Positions 53,713 through 62,682 of a stretch of 64,000 nt of DNA are shown here, piece by piece. The translations under genes and the position numbers were made by a program. This DNA is from Lachnospiraceae bacterium. Its GTDB lineage: Bacteria > Bacillota > Clostridia > Lachnospirales > Lachnospiraceae. The notes beneath the pieces are model-generated. The model saw nothing but the letters and a program-made list of their open reading frames with translations. It was not told where the DNA came from and made no database searches. Position 1 is the stretch's first letter, and the number at the start of each line of letters is the position of its first letter. Where the stretch lies: positions 1 to 64,000 of the forward strand of contig JAIDPF010000022.1 in assembly GCA_029062895.1 (NCBI GenBank). Reading direction: 5' to 3'.

Positions 53713-55023
53713 ATGAACAAAATCGAAGAAATGTATCGCTCCCTTGGCATTGATGAGGAAGTATATCACTATGGCCGGACGATTCTGGAATCCCTGAAAG
53801 AAAGGTATGAGCGGATCGACCAAGTAGCAGAATATAATCAACTTAAAGTTTTAAAAGCCTTTCAAAAGAATCAGGTCAGTGAAGCCTGCTTGTTAGGAAC
53901 TACAGGATATGGGTATAATGATCTTGGAAGAGATACCTTGGAGCGTGTCTATGCTGATATATTTCGGACAGAAGATGCTCTGGTACGTCCGCAGATCACC
54001 TGCGGAACTCACGCTCTTGCCCTTGCCCTGATGAGTAATCTACGACCGGGAGACGAACTGCTCAGTCCTGTGGGGAAACCCTATGACACATTGGAAGAAG
54101 TGATCGGGATCGGCAAGACCAAAAGCTCGGATGGAAGATCCACCGGTTCCCTCGCGGAATATGGCATCAGCTACCGTCAGGTAGATTTGCTGGCTGACGG
54201 AGCATATGATTATGAAGGTATCCGGAAGGCTGTCAATGATAAGACGCGTCTGGTCACCATACAGCGTTCTAAAGGATATCAGACAAGACCGACCCTTTCC
54301 GTAGCAAGGATCGGCGAGCTGATCCGTTTTATCCATGACATTAAGCCGAATACCATCATTATGGTAGATAATTGTTATGGAGAGTTTGTAGAAACTATTG
54401 AACCCTCCGAGGTGGGAGCGGATATGATCGTCGGTTCTCTGATTAAGAACCCCGGCGGTGGACTTGCTCCGATCGGCGGTTATATCGCCGGGAAAAAGAA
54501 ATGTGTGGAAAATGCTGCTTATCGCCTGACCTCGCCGGGACTTGGCAAGGAGGTCGGCGCATCTCTGGGTATCCTGCCTGCTTTTTATCAGGGCTTGTTT
54601 TTGTCCCCCAAAGTAACTGCTAACGCATTGAAAACAGCTGTTTTTGCCGCCAATCTTTATGAACGCATGGGATTTTCCGTTCTTCCGGATGGAACGGAAG
54701 AAAGACACGATATCATACAGGCAATTACCTTGGGAAAGCCGGAACTAGTGACAGCATTCTGTGAGGCGGTACAGGCTGCGTCTCCCGTAGACAGCCATGT
54801 GGTTCCTGAGCCATGGGAAATGCCCGGATATGATGCGGATGTCATTATGGCCGCCGGGGCATTTGTTTCAGGATCTTCGATCGAACTCAGCGCGGACGCG
54901 CCGATGAAAGAGCCTTATGCCGTATATTTTCAGGGAGGACTTACCTTTGAACACGCGAAATACGGAATGCTCAAGACCGTACAATATCTAAAAGATAGGG
55001 AACTGATTACATTGCCCGTATAA
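53713..55023 (+). CDS. ynbB: Methionine gamma-lyase family PLP protein (YnbB-like)
   Basis: 436 residues of the COG4100 fold-type I PLP family, formerly called aluminium resistance protein. Features seen: TTGYGYNDLGRDTLERVYADIF, ITCGTHALALAL, VDNCYGEFVE (PLP-binding Asp) and the lysine in GSLIKNPGGGLAPIGGYIAG. The biochemical reaction is not firmly known; cysteine or methionine lyase activity is assumed by homology. It often lies near miaA or hfq in Firmicutes, as here. ATG 53713 (GAGGT 7 nt upstream) replaces the track's 53626 start, which lies in the palindromic element. Confidence 0.9.
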   Translation: MNKIEEMYRSLGIDEEVYHYGRTILESLKERYERIDQVAEYNQLKVLKAFQKNQVSEACLLGTTGYGYNDLGRDTLERVYADIFRTEDALVRPQITCGTHALALALMSNLRPGDELLSPVGKPYDTLEEVIGIGKTKSSDGRSTGSLAEYGISYRQVDLLADGAYDYEGIRKAVNDKTRLVTIQRSKGYQTRPTLSVARIGELIRFIHDIKPNTIIMVDNCYGEFVETIEPSEVGADMIVGSLIKNPGGGLAPIGGYIAGKKKCVENAAYRLTSPGLGKEVGASLGILPAFYQGLFLSPKVTANALKTAVFAANLYERMGFSVLPDGTEERHDIIQAITLGKPELVTAFCEAVQAASPVDSHVVPEPWEMPGYDADVIMAAGAFVSGSSIELSADAPMKEPYAVYFQGGLTFEHAKYGMLKTVQYLKDRELITLPV

Positions 55024-55075
55024 AATCCTGTCGAATGCTATCGAAGGAGAAAGGAAACTTCCTGTAACTATTTTA

Positions 55076-55104
55076 TGTACAGTTGTGGAAAAATATGTTA
55101 AAAT
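55076..55104 (+). promoter_or_regulatory. Putative promoter of the shape/division cluster
   Basis: TGTACA - 17 nt - TAAAAT with TG one base before the -10 (extended -10), 36 nt before the DUF4321 start. Confidence 0.5.
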
Positions 55105-55139
55105 CATGAATGAGAATTTAATAAGAAAGAGAGTTACGT

Positions 55140-55379
55140 ATGAAGAAAAAGAACTATTGGATACTTTTAGTGATGATTCTTTCCGGTCTGGTGATCGGCG
55201 GGTTTATTGGAACTTATGTCCCTTGGGAATGGCTTAACTATGGAGGCGAGTTTGGATTGACTTCACCGGTCATGTTAAACCTGGGTATCATAACGATTAC
55301 TTTCGGATTATCAATCAACATAACGATCGCAAGTCTGATCGGCGTCGCGATTGCGATTGTCATATACCGGTTTTTGTAG
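55140..55379 (+). CDS. DUF4321 small membrane protein
   Basis: 79 residues: a basic start (MKKKNYW), a first membrane helix (LLVMILSGLVIGGFIGTYV), a short loop with PWEWLNYG, and a second hydrophobic half (LGIITITFGLSINITIASLIGVAIAIVIY). The family is typical of clostridia and tends to sit next to mreB, as here. Function unknown; the location suggests a link with the elongasome. Confidence 0.85.
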   Translation: MKKKNYWILLVMILSGLVIGGFIGTYVPWEWLNYGGEFGLTSPVMLNLGIITITFGLSINITIASLIGVAIAIVIYRFL

Positions 55380-55417
55380 GATAAAATTTACATACACAAA
55401 AGAAAGGAGATTCTATT

Positions 55418-56422
55418 TTGGGTGTGAGCGCTTTTGGAATTGATCTGGGTTCCAATAATATTAAAATATACAATGCCAACAATGATACATTTTTTATGGG
55501 GAAAAATATGATAGCGATCGAAGGCAAGGATACGTTATTTGCGTATGGGGATTCTGCTTTCAGTATGTATGAAAAGGCACCGGATAATATTACGGTCTCT
55601 TTTCCGGTCAATGCAAGTGTGATCGCGGATATCAAAAATATGAATATTCTGATTCGGTATTTTATTGCCGATCTTTGTAAGAATACGATCAAGCCTGCGG
55701 ATTATTATATTGCGGTTCCTACGGATATTACGGAGGTGGAGAAAAGAGCCTTTTTTGATCTGGTCAGGGACGCGAATCTAAAGGCAAAGCATATATATAT
55801 GATGGAACAGGCAGTTGCGGACGGTCTGGGACTCGGTATTGATGTAAAGACCTCCCAGGGCGTGCTGGTTGTAGATGTCGGTTATGACACGACGGAAATT
55901 TCTATTTTATCGCTGGGCGGTATTGTTCTCTCAAGGCTGATCAAAATGGGCGGCAATAAATTTGACGAGGCGATCAAAAACGCGGTAAGAAAAGAGTATA
56001 ACCTTTTTATCGGCAATAAGACGGCAGAAAAGGTGAAGTATGCCATGCATGTTATGGGTGTCGAAAATAAGAACGCAGTCATTTACGGAAGGGATATCGT
56101 TACCGGTCTTCCGGTAGAAAAAGCGATTTCTACAGATCTGGTTTATGACTGTCTGAAAGAGAGCTTTCATGTAATTATTGATAATATTAAACAGGTATTG
56201 GAACGGACGCCGCCGGAACTGGGTGCAGATATTTATCGAAACGGTATCTATCTGACAGGCGGCGCGAGTCAGGTGGAACATCTTGCGGAGATGATCGAGG
56301 AAGAAACCGGTCTGAAAGTAAATCTGGACGACGAACCATTAGGCAGCGTGGCAAAGGGGCTTGCGACAGTAATCCGTGAGCCGAAATTCCATTCTCTGGC
56401 GTATTCCATTGAAAATAAATAA
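55418..56422 (+). CDS. mreB: MreB-family actin-like protein
   Basis: Forms membrane-associated filaments that guide lateral wall synthesis. 334 residues of the actin fold: phosphate-1 GIDLGSNNIKIY, phosphate-2 VVDVGYDTTEISILS, and adenosine loop GIYLTGGASQVEHLAEMI. The start is TTG, with AAAGGAG 8 nt upstream. It is somewhat divergent from canonical MreB (e.g. SNNIKIYN in place of the usual STANTLIY), so an Mbl- or MreBH-like paralogue is possible, but the mreC and mreD context is clear. Confidence 0.92.
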   Translation: MGVSAFGIDLGSNNIKIYNANNDTFFMGKNMIAIEGKDTLFAYGDSAFSMYEKAPDNITVSFPVNASVIADIKNMNILIRYFIADLCKNTIKPADYYIAVPTDITEVEKRAFFDLVRDANLKAKHIYMMEQAVADGLGLGIDVKTSQGVLVVDVGYDTTEISILSLGGIVLSRLIKMGGNKFDEAIKNAVRKEYNLFIGNKTAEKVKYAMHVMGVENKNAVIYGRDIVTGLPVEKAISTDLVYDCLKESFHVIIDNIKQVLERTPPELGADIYRNGIYLTGGASQVEHLAEMIEEETGLKVNLDDEPLGSVAKGLATVIREPKFHSLAYSIENK

Positions 56423-56479
56423 CGCAGATATGCTGCTTTCGGATGGGAATAATCAGAAAGGCAATTAAGTTTCATATAT

Positions 56480-57346
56480 ATGAGTCCTATCGTAAAGAGA
56501 AAACCAGAAAAACCAAAAATACCGGGAAAGTATGTGATGTTAATGCTTTCCATGCTCTGTATTGCGTTGATGCTCACAACATTTACCACCAATATTACAG
56601 GGACATTTCTTGGAAACATTGCAGGTTTTATTATTGTACCATTTCAAAAAGGGATCACATCCATCAGCACCGTTTTGGTAGAAGCCTCCCGTGAAAAGGA
56701 GACCATTGCGGAACTACAGGCTGAGAATCAGGCGCTGCAGGAGCAGATCAATGAGCTTCAGATTGAGAATACGCTGTTGATGCAGGATAAATATGAACTG
56801 ACCAGCTTAAGGGAGTTGTATGAACTGGATCAACAGTATTCGGAATATGAAAAGGTAGGGGCACGGGTGATCTCGGCGTCTTCGGGCAATTGGTTTGATT
56901 CCTTTATCATTGATAAGGGAAGTGACGATGGTATCCTTGTAGACATGAATGTCATTGCAGGAAGCGGATTAGTGGGCAGAATCGTGGAAACAGGAAAAAA
57001 CTGGGCAAGAGTAACGACTGTAATTAATAACAATTCCAACATCAGCGCCTCCGTACTGCATACGCAGGACAACCTGATCGTTTCCGGAGATCTAAGACTA
57101 ATCGAAAATGGTTTTATCAGATATTCCCAACTGATCGATGAGGACAATCAGGTGGGAATCGGAGATAAAGTGGTGACATCAAATATCAGCGATAAATATC
57201 TGCCGGGGATCCTGCTTGGATATGTGGCTTCTGTGGAAACGGATTCCAATAATCTTACAAAATCGGGTTATATCACACCGGTTGTCGATTTTGAACATTT
57301 ATCGGAAGTGCTGGTCATCATCCAGATGAAACCGGAGTTCGAATAG
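56480..57346 (+). CDS. mreC: Rod shape-determining protein MreC
   Basis: 288 residues: one membrane helix (about 20-40, MLMLSMLCIALMLTTF), a coiled coil (about 75-115, ETIAELQAENQALQEQINEL) and a beta-barrel pair with SGNWFDSFIIDKGSDDGI and LPGILLGYVASVETD. It scaffolds PBP2 and RodA outside the membrane. mreD starts 14 nt downstream. Confidence 0.95.
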   Translation: MSPIVKRKPEKPKIPGKYVMLMLSMLCIALMLTTFTTNITGTFLGNIAGFIIVPFQKGITSISTVLVEASREKETIAELQAENQALQEQINELQIENTLLMQDKYELTSLRELYELDQQYSEYEKVGARVISASSGNWFDSFIIDKGSDDGILVDMNVIAGSGLVGRIVETGKNWARVTTVINNNSNISASVLHTQDNLIVSGDLRLIENGFIRYSQLIDEDNQVGIGDKVVTSNISDKYLPGILLGYVASVETDSNNLTKSGYITPVVDFEHLSEVLVIIQMKPEFE

Positions 57347-57360
57347 AATGGAGCTTGACT

Positions 57361-57882
57361 ATGAAGAAAATAGTTACGGCCATAATGCTTTTATTGATTA
57401 TGTTTTTATTGCAGACCAGTGTATTCCGCCAGTTGTCTTATGGCAGGATCGTACCTAATCTGTTGATCCTGCTGACCGGTACATACGGATTGCTGCGGGG
57501 TGAATACAGCGGTATTTTTCTGGGATTTTTCAGCGGACTGTTACTGGACATTTTTTTTATGGATGTTCTGGGGTTCTACGCACTGGTTTATATGCTGATT
57601 GGTTACTTCGATGGTAAACTGAATACCTACTACATACATGATGATTTTAAACTTCCGCTGGCGGTGATCACCGGAAGTAATTTGATGGTATTGTTAGTGG
57701 ATTACGTGTTTTTTAATCTGTTAAACGGGAATTTTGATTTTGGCGGTTATATTCTGCACACCATTCTCCCGGAACTGATTTACACACTTGGAATCTCGGT
57801 GGTGGTATATCCTTTGTTGGTGGTTCTGGAATATAAGTTTGTTTTAGCGGAATTTAGGAGAGACGATTCGGATGTTTTATGA
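57361..57882 (+). CDS. mreD: Rod shape-determining protein MreD
   Basis: 173 residues, polytopic with five to six hydrophobic segments and the family-typical FLGFFSGLLLDIFFMDVLG. ATG 57361, with GGAG 7 nt upstream, is used rather than TTG 57355. It overlaps mrdA by 11 nt. Confidence 0.93.
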   Translation: MKKIVTAIMLLLIMFLLQTSVFRQLSYGRIVPNLLILLTGTYGLLRGEYSGIFLGFFSGLLLDIFFMDVLGFYALVYMLIGYFDGKLNTYYIHDDFKLPLAVITGSNLMVLLVDYVFFNLLNGNFDFGGYILHTILPELIYTLGISVVVYPLLVVLEYKFVLAEFRRDDSDVL

Positions 57883-60736
57883 TTTGAAAGAAAAGATCAT
57901 TAACTTCATATTGTCAAGATTTTCATTGTTATTTTTGTCGCTTATTATCATTACCGCAATATTGGTCAACAGGATCTTTCAGCTTCAGATCGTGAATGGC
58001 GATCAATATATGAGCAACTTTACGCTCAGTATCGAAAAAACAGTGGATATTCCCAGTACAAGAGGTAATATTTACGATTGTAACGGCGTTCTGCTGGCTT
58101 ATAATGAATTGGCATACAGTGTGACGATCACAGATACCATCGAATCGGGAACCGGAAAAAACGCCACGTTAAATACGATCATTTACAATATGATACATAT
58201 GATCGAGGACAGCGGGGACGAGATCATCAGTGATTTTAAAATTTATCTGGATGAGAACGGTAATTTCCGATACGCGGTGGAGGGGAATACACTGCTTCGT
58301 TTTTTGGCGGATGTTTACGGCAGAAAGACAATACAGGATCTTACTTATCCGGAAAGGACAGCAACGCCGGATGATGTCATTACTTATCTTGCCGGGGAAA
58401 AAAAATTTGGAATCGGAGGTTATTTTACCGACGAAGAAGGCAAACAGACTGCGTTTGTCATGGGCATGGGCTATACCAATGAAGAGATTTTAAAGATCAT
58501 CAATATCAGATATAATCTGAGTTTAAATGCCTTTCAAAAATATATTTCCACCGAGGTAGCAAGAGATGTCAGCGAAAAGACTGTTGCCGTCATTATGGAA
58601 AACAGTGATATTTTGCAGGGCGTTGCCATTGAAGAGGAGACAATCCGCCGGTACAATAACAGCATTTATTTTGCGCCGATCATCGGCTATACCGGAAGAA
58701 TCTCACAGGAAGAATATGATTCACTGTCTTTAGAAAATCCTAATTATTCTCTTACCGACATTGTCGGGAAGACGGGAATAGAATATTCCATGGAAAATGA
58801 ACTGCAGGGGACAAAAGGTTCCGAAACCGTCTATGTGGATAAATTTGGCAGGATCATAGAGGTGCAGAATGCCATACCGCCAATTGCCGGCAACGATATC
58901 TATCTGACGATAGACAGTGAACTTCAGATTGCAATCTATAATTTAGTAGAGCAGAAGATCGCCGGGATTCTGGTGAGCCGTATCGTGAATGAAAAAGAAG
59001 TGGAACAGACCGGACGTAATGTACAGATCCCGATTTATGATGTTTACTATGCACTGTTTAATAATAATGTTATAGATATCAACCATCTTTCTAAAGAATA
59101 TGCGGGCGAAACGGAAAAAGCCGTTTATCAGGCATTTTTAAACAAGCAGGAAAGTGTATTTGCTGAGCTTAGAAGGCAGATGATGGAAAGCGATACCGCT
59201 TATCGGGATCTGAGCAAAGAATATCAGGTCTATGAAAGTTTTATCATCTCCATGCTTTCTTCCAATGATTATGGCGTGCTGAATATGGAAGCAGTCGATC
59301 AGACAGATGCGGTCTATCAAAGATGGAAAACGGAGGAGTCCATCAGTATCCGGGAATTCCTAACCTATGCCATTTCCAAAAATTGGATCGATATCAGCAA
59401 GCTGCATTTGGAGAGCCAGTATTCCGACTCTTCGGAGATCTATGCAGCGATGATAGATTATATTATAGAACATCTTGCTAATAATAATGATTTTTCCAAA
59501 AGGCTGTACCGTTATATGCTTCTGAATGACAACATTAACGGAAAACAAGTTTGTCTGCTGCTTTGGGAACAGGATATCATTCAGATCGACCAGTCAAGGA
59601 TCAACCGGCTTACATCGGGACAGATATCGTCTTATAGCTTTATGGTATCCTTGATTTCCAATCTGGATATTACGCCGGCACAACTCGGACTGGAGCCATG
59701 TTCGGGTTCCTGTGTTGTCACAAATCCAAATACCGGAGAAGTGCTTGCTCTGGTGTCCTATCCTGGTTATGACAATAATCGGCTTGCCAATAACGCGGAT
59801 TCCGCTTATTTAGCAGCGCTGAACAATGATATGTCGAGACCGCTTTGGAATTATGCCACACAGCAGCGTACCGCACCGGGATCCACCTTTAAGATGCTCT
59901 CTGCTGTAGCAGGGGTGGAAGAGGGTGTGATTACGCTTGGAGAAACGATTACTTGTCAGGGTGTGTTTGAGGACAAGCTGGCCGGAACCACCCCGCCAAG
60001 ATGTACCGGAATACATGGGTCGCTTGCTGTGACAGGTGCGATTGAAAATTCCTGTAATATCTTTTTCTATGAGGTTGGTTATCGCCTTGCAAACAGCGGA
60101 ACAGGCTATAATGACAGCGTCGGTATGGAACGGATCTATCGGTATGCGGATATGTTTGGATTTAGCGAAAAGTCCGGGGTGGAAATTGCCGAATCCGAGC
60201 CACAGGTATCGACGCAATATCCCGTACCGTCGGCGATCGGCCAAGGCAACCATAACTATACGACAGTCGGACTCGCGAGATATGTAACGACGATTGCCAA
60301 CAGTGGTACGGTATATCAGTTGAGCCTGATCAAATCCGTACAGAATTCACGAGGAGAAGTACTGCGCGGTTATACACCAAATGTCCGCAATTATGTGAGC
60401 CTGAGCAGTAACCTGTGGAACGCGATCCATACCGGCATGCGCAGGGTGATCGAGCGTAAGTCATATTTTAATGATTTTGGCGTTATCTGTGCCGGTAAAA
60501 CAGGGACAGCACAGGAGGCGGAAAATAAACCTAACCATGCATTGTTCGTTGGCTACGCCCCATATGACTCGCCGGAGATCGCCATTGCGGTACGTATTGC
60601 CCATGGATATTCCTCCGATTATGCGGCACAACTGGGAAAAGATGTATTTACTTATTATTTTGATCTGATGGATCATACAGAACTAATCAACGGCGAGGCA
60701 TCGGAGGCAGTCGGAGGCAGCACGACAACTGATTGA
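57872..60736 (+). CDS. mrdA: Penicillin-binding protein 2 with a large insertion
   Basis: The elongasome transpeptidase. 954 residues against about 600-750 in typical class B enzymes. A membrane helix (about 15-32), the dimerisation domain with STRGNIYDCNGVLLAYN, then a transpeptidase domain with Ser in GSTFKML (Ser671), SCN at 727 and KTG at 876-878: all three active-site motifs are intact. The extra length lies between IYLTIDSELQIAIYNL (about 341) and GSCVVTNPNTGEVLALVSYP (about 611), which are normally about 25 residues apart. The insert is helical and acidic. It sits in the order mreD-mrdA-minC. Confidence 0.95.
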   Translation: MFYDLKEKIINFILSRFSLLFLSLIIITAILVNRIFQLQIVNGDQYMSNFTLSIEKTVDIPSTRGNIYDCNGVLLAYNELAYSVTITDTIESGTGKNATLNTIIYNMIHMIEDSGDEIISDFKIYLDENGNFRYAVEGNTLLRFLADVYGRKTIQDLTYPERTATPDDVITYLAGEKKFGIGGYFTDEEGKQTAFVMGMGYTNEEILKIINIRYNLSLNAFQKYISTEVARDVSEKTVAVIMENSDILQGVAIEEETIRRYNNSIYFAPIIGYTGRISQEEYDSLSLENPNYSLTDIVGKTGIEYSMENELQGTKGSETVYVDKFGRIIEVQNAIPPIAGNDIYLTIDSELQIAIYNLVEQKIAGILVSRIVNEKEVEQTGRNVQIPIYDVYYALFNNNVIDINHLSKEYAGETEKAVYQAFLNKQESVFAELRRQMMESDTAYRDLSKEYQVYESFIISMLSSNDYGVLNMEAVDQTDAVYQRWKTEESISIREFLTYAISKNWIDISKLHLESQYSDSSEIYAAMIDYIIEHLANNNDFSKRLYRYMLLNDNINGKQVCLLLWEQDIIQIDQSRINRLTSGQISSYSFMVSLISNLDITPAQLGLEPCSGSCVVTNPNTGEVLALVSYPGYDNNRLANNADSAYLAALNNDMSRPLWNYATQQRTAPGSTFKMLSAVAGVEEGVITLGETITCQGVFEDKLAGTTPPRCTGIHGSLAVTGAIENSCNIFFYEVGYRLANSGTGYNDSVGMERIYRYADMFGFSEKSGVEIAESEPQVSTQYPVPSAIGQGNHNYTTVGLARYVTTIANSGTVYQLSLIKSVQNSRGEVLRGYTPNVRNYVSLSSNLWNAIHTGMRRVIERKSYFNDFGVICAGKTGTAQEAENKPNHALFVGYAPYDSPEIAIAVRIAHGYSSDYAAQLGKDVFTYYFDLMDHTELINGEASEAVGGSTTTD

Positions 60737-60753
60737 CGGCAGAAAGGACGATT

Positions 60754-61482
60754 ATGAATAACCTGATCAAAATAAAAAGTTCTAACAGCGGTCTTCGAAT
60801 CATAATGGATGCGGAGTGTAGCATGGAAGATCTGGAAACGGCGCTGCGTCAAAAGCTGATCGACGGGCGGAAATTTTTTGGAAACGCGAAGATGGCGCTG
60901 TCCTTTGAAGGGAAAGAATTGACGGAAGAAGAGCAGGATCATTTCTGCGATATTATCACAGAATGTACGGATATTAATATCATCTGTCTTGTGGATCATT
61001 CCAAAGCAGCTGATTCCTTCCAACATTGTATCCGTGTTATAGCTGAAGAATATAAGAAAAATGATATCTGTTTGATCAGAAATTCCGTAATCAATCAGGA
61101 CTTTATAGATTCCGAAAAAGATGTGATCGTCATAGGCGATGTTCATCCGGGATGTACGATCATATCTGAAAAAAGTATCTTTATCTTCGGTGGTTTGTAT
61201 GGAGAGGCTTATGCCGGGGTCAGGGCTTCAGAGAATCCTAAAATACAGCCGCAGCCGGAGGAGAAAAAGAATGAGATACATAATGAAGCTTCTAAGCAGA
61301 TGATCCTTGCTATGGAGATGGCACCTGAGGAACTCAGGATTGGCCGTCTTTGCTATCAACCTGCAAAAAAGCCCCGCTGGGGGATCAAACCAAAATTATT
61401 GCCCCAGATTGCTTATGCATCTAATGATAAAATTAATATAGAGCCTTACACCAAAGAATTACTAAAACGGATTACAGAATAA
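60754..61482 (+). CDS. minC: Septum site-determining protein MinC
   Basis: Inhibits FtsZ assembly away from midcell. 242 residues: an N-terminal domain (KIKSSNSGLRIIMD) and a right-handed beta-helix C-terminal domain (VIVIGDVHPGCTIISEKSIFIFGGLYGEAYAGV). A charged, Glu/Lys-rich segment follows the first beta-helix turns. ATG 60754 lies behind GAAAGGA. The last codons lie in an inverted repeat at 61469. Confidence 0.9.
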   Translation: MNNLIKIKSSNSGLRIIMDAECSMEDLETALRQKLIDGRKFFGNAKMALSFEGKELTEEEQDHFCDIITECTDINIICLVDHSKAADSFQHCIRVIAEEYKKNDICLIRNSVINQDFIDSEKDVIVIGDVHPGCTIISEKSIFIFGGLYGEAYAGVRASENPKIQPQPEEKKNEIHNEASKQMILAMEMAPEELRIGRLCYQPAKKPRWGIKPKLLPQIAYASNDKINIEPYTKELLKRITE

Positions 61483-61532
61483 TCCATTGGCTGTAAGCAG
61501 ATTACTGATGTAATCAGATTACCGATGTAATC
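61469..61532 (+). repeat. Cluster of three GATTA...TAATC inverted repeats between minC and minD
   Basis: GGATTA-cagaa-TAATCC spans the minC stop; then CAGATTACTGATGTAAT and CAGATTACCGATGTAAT follow as two tandem 17-bp units (61498-61531), each containing GATTAC...GTAATC. No T tract follows directly (ATGTTTTAGGGG). It could be a protein-binding array or RNA hairpins ahead of minD. Confidence 0.65.
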
Positions 61533-61572
61533 ATGTTTTAGGGGACAATTATTAATTTTGGAGGGAAACCAA

Positions 61573-62364
61573 ATGAGTGAAGTAATTGTCATTACATCAG
61601 GGAAAGGCGGAGTCGGTAAGACAACTACCACCGCAAATGTAGGAACAGGACTAGCGTCCTTGGGAAAAAGCGTTGTCCTCATTGACACGGATATTGGACT
61701 TAGGAATCTTGATGTTGTTATGGGACTGGAGAACCGCATCGTCTATAATCTGGTCGATGTGATCGAAGGAAATTGCCGCATCAAACAGGCGCTGATCAAA
61801 GATAAACGTTATCCATCGCTTTATCTTCTGCCTTCGGCACAGACTAAGGATAAAAGCGCGGTATCGCCGGAACAGATGAAAAAGCTGATCCAGGAACTGA
61901 AGGAGCAGTTTGATTATATCCTTTTAGATTGTCCAGCAGGCATTGAACAGGGATTTAAAAATGCCATCGCGGGGGCAGACCGGGCGTTGGTTGTTACGAC
62001 GCCGGAGGTTTCGGCCATCCGGGATGCAGACCGTATCATCGGACTGTTAGAGGCCAATGAATTTGAAAAGATTGAGCTCGTAATCAATCGTCTCAGGCAT
62101 GATATGATCAGACGTGGCGAAATGATGACGATCGATGATGTCATCGATATTCTGGCAATCCCACTGATCGGGGCTGTTCCGGATGATGAGAATGTCGTGA
62201 TCTCCACCAATCAAGGGGAACCGCTTGTCGGCAGTGCAACGCAGGCAGGTAAAGCATATTTGAATATTTCAAAGCGTGTCAACGGAGAAGATATACCGCT
62301 GATGGAATTTGACAAGAGCATTACTTTATGGGCCAAATTCAGTGGTATCTTCCATCGTGTATAG
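61573..62364 (+). CDS. minD: Septum site-determining ATPase MinD
   Basis: 263 residues: the deviant Walker A GKGGVGKTTTTANVG, switch LLDCPAGIEQGF and a C-terminal amphipathic membrane-targeting helix (SITLWAKFSGIFHRV). It recruits MinC to the membrane and interacts with MinE. ATG 61573 follows GGAGGG; the track's earlier start (61558) is not needed. Confidence 0.96.
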   Translation: MSEVIVITSGKGGVGKTTTTANVGTGLASLGKSVVLIDTDIGLRNLDVVMGLENRIVYNLVDVIEGNCRIKQALIKDKRYPSLYLLPSAQTKDKSAVSPEQMKKLIQELKEQFDYILLDCPAGIEQGFKNAIAGADRALVVTTPEVSAIRDADRIIGLLEANEFEKIELVINRLRHDMIRRGEMMTIDDVIDILAIPLIGAVPDDENVVISTNQGEPLVGSATQAGKAYLNISKRVNGEDIPLMEFDKSITLWAKFSGIFHRV

Positions 62365-62382
62365 CAGAAAGGAGAGCAGACT

Positions 62383-62655
62383 ATGAATAGATTTTTATCT
62401 CTTTTCAAAAGACATTCATCAAGCCACGTAGCGAAAGACAGACTCAAAATACTGTTGATTTCTGACAGAACAGAATGTTCTCCTGAAATGATCGAAATGA
62501 TCAAAAAGGATATTATCGGTGTGCTGTCAAAATATATGCGCATCGATGTTGAAAGCACCGAAATACAGATCACACAAACAAAGAATCAGGAACGAGGCAA
62601 CAGGATCCCTTCGATCCGGGCAAATATTCCTATTCTGGAGTTACGGTCGAAATAA
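62383..62655 (+). CDS. minE: Cell division topological specificity factor MinE
   Basis: 90 residues: the N-terminal membrane-targeting/anti-MinCD segment (NRFLSLFKRHSSSHVAKDRLKILL) and a dimerisation domain (MIKKDIIGVLSKYMRIDVESTEIQI). Its presence indicates an oscillating Min system rather than the DivIVA-only type of B. subtilis. SD GAAAGGAG. Confidence 0.94.
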   Translation: MNRFLSLFKRHSSSHVAKDRLKILLISDRTECSPEMIEMIKKDIIGVLSKYMRIDVESTEIQITQTKNQERGNRIPSIRANIPILELRSK

Positions 62656-62682
62656 TATTGATTAAAGGATAGTATTATTAAA

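Noticed and set aside
54040-54708. Minus-strand 222-residue ORF
   Set aside because: Lies opposite the conserved PLP-protein gene; no family features.
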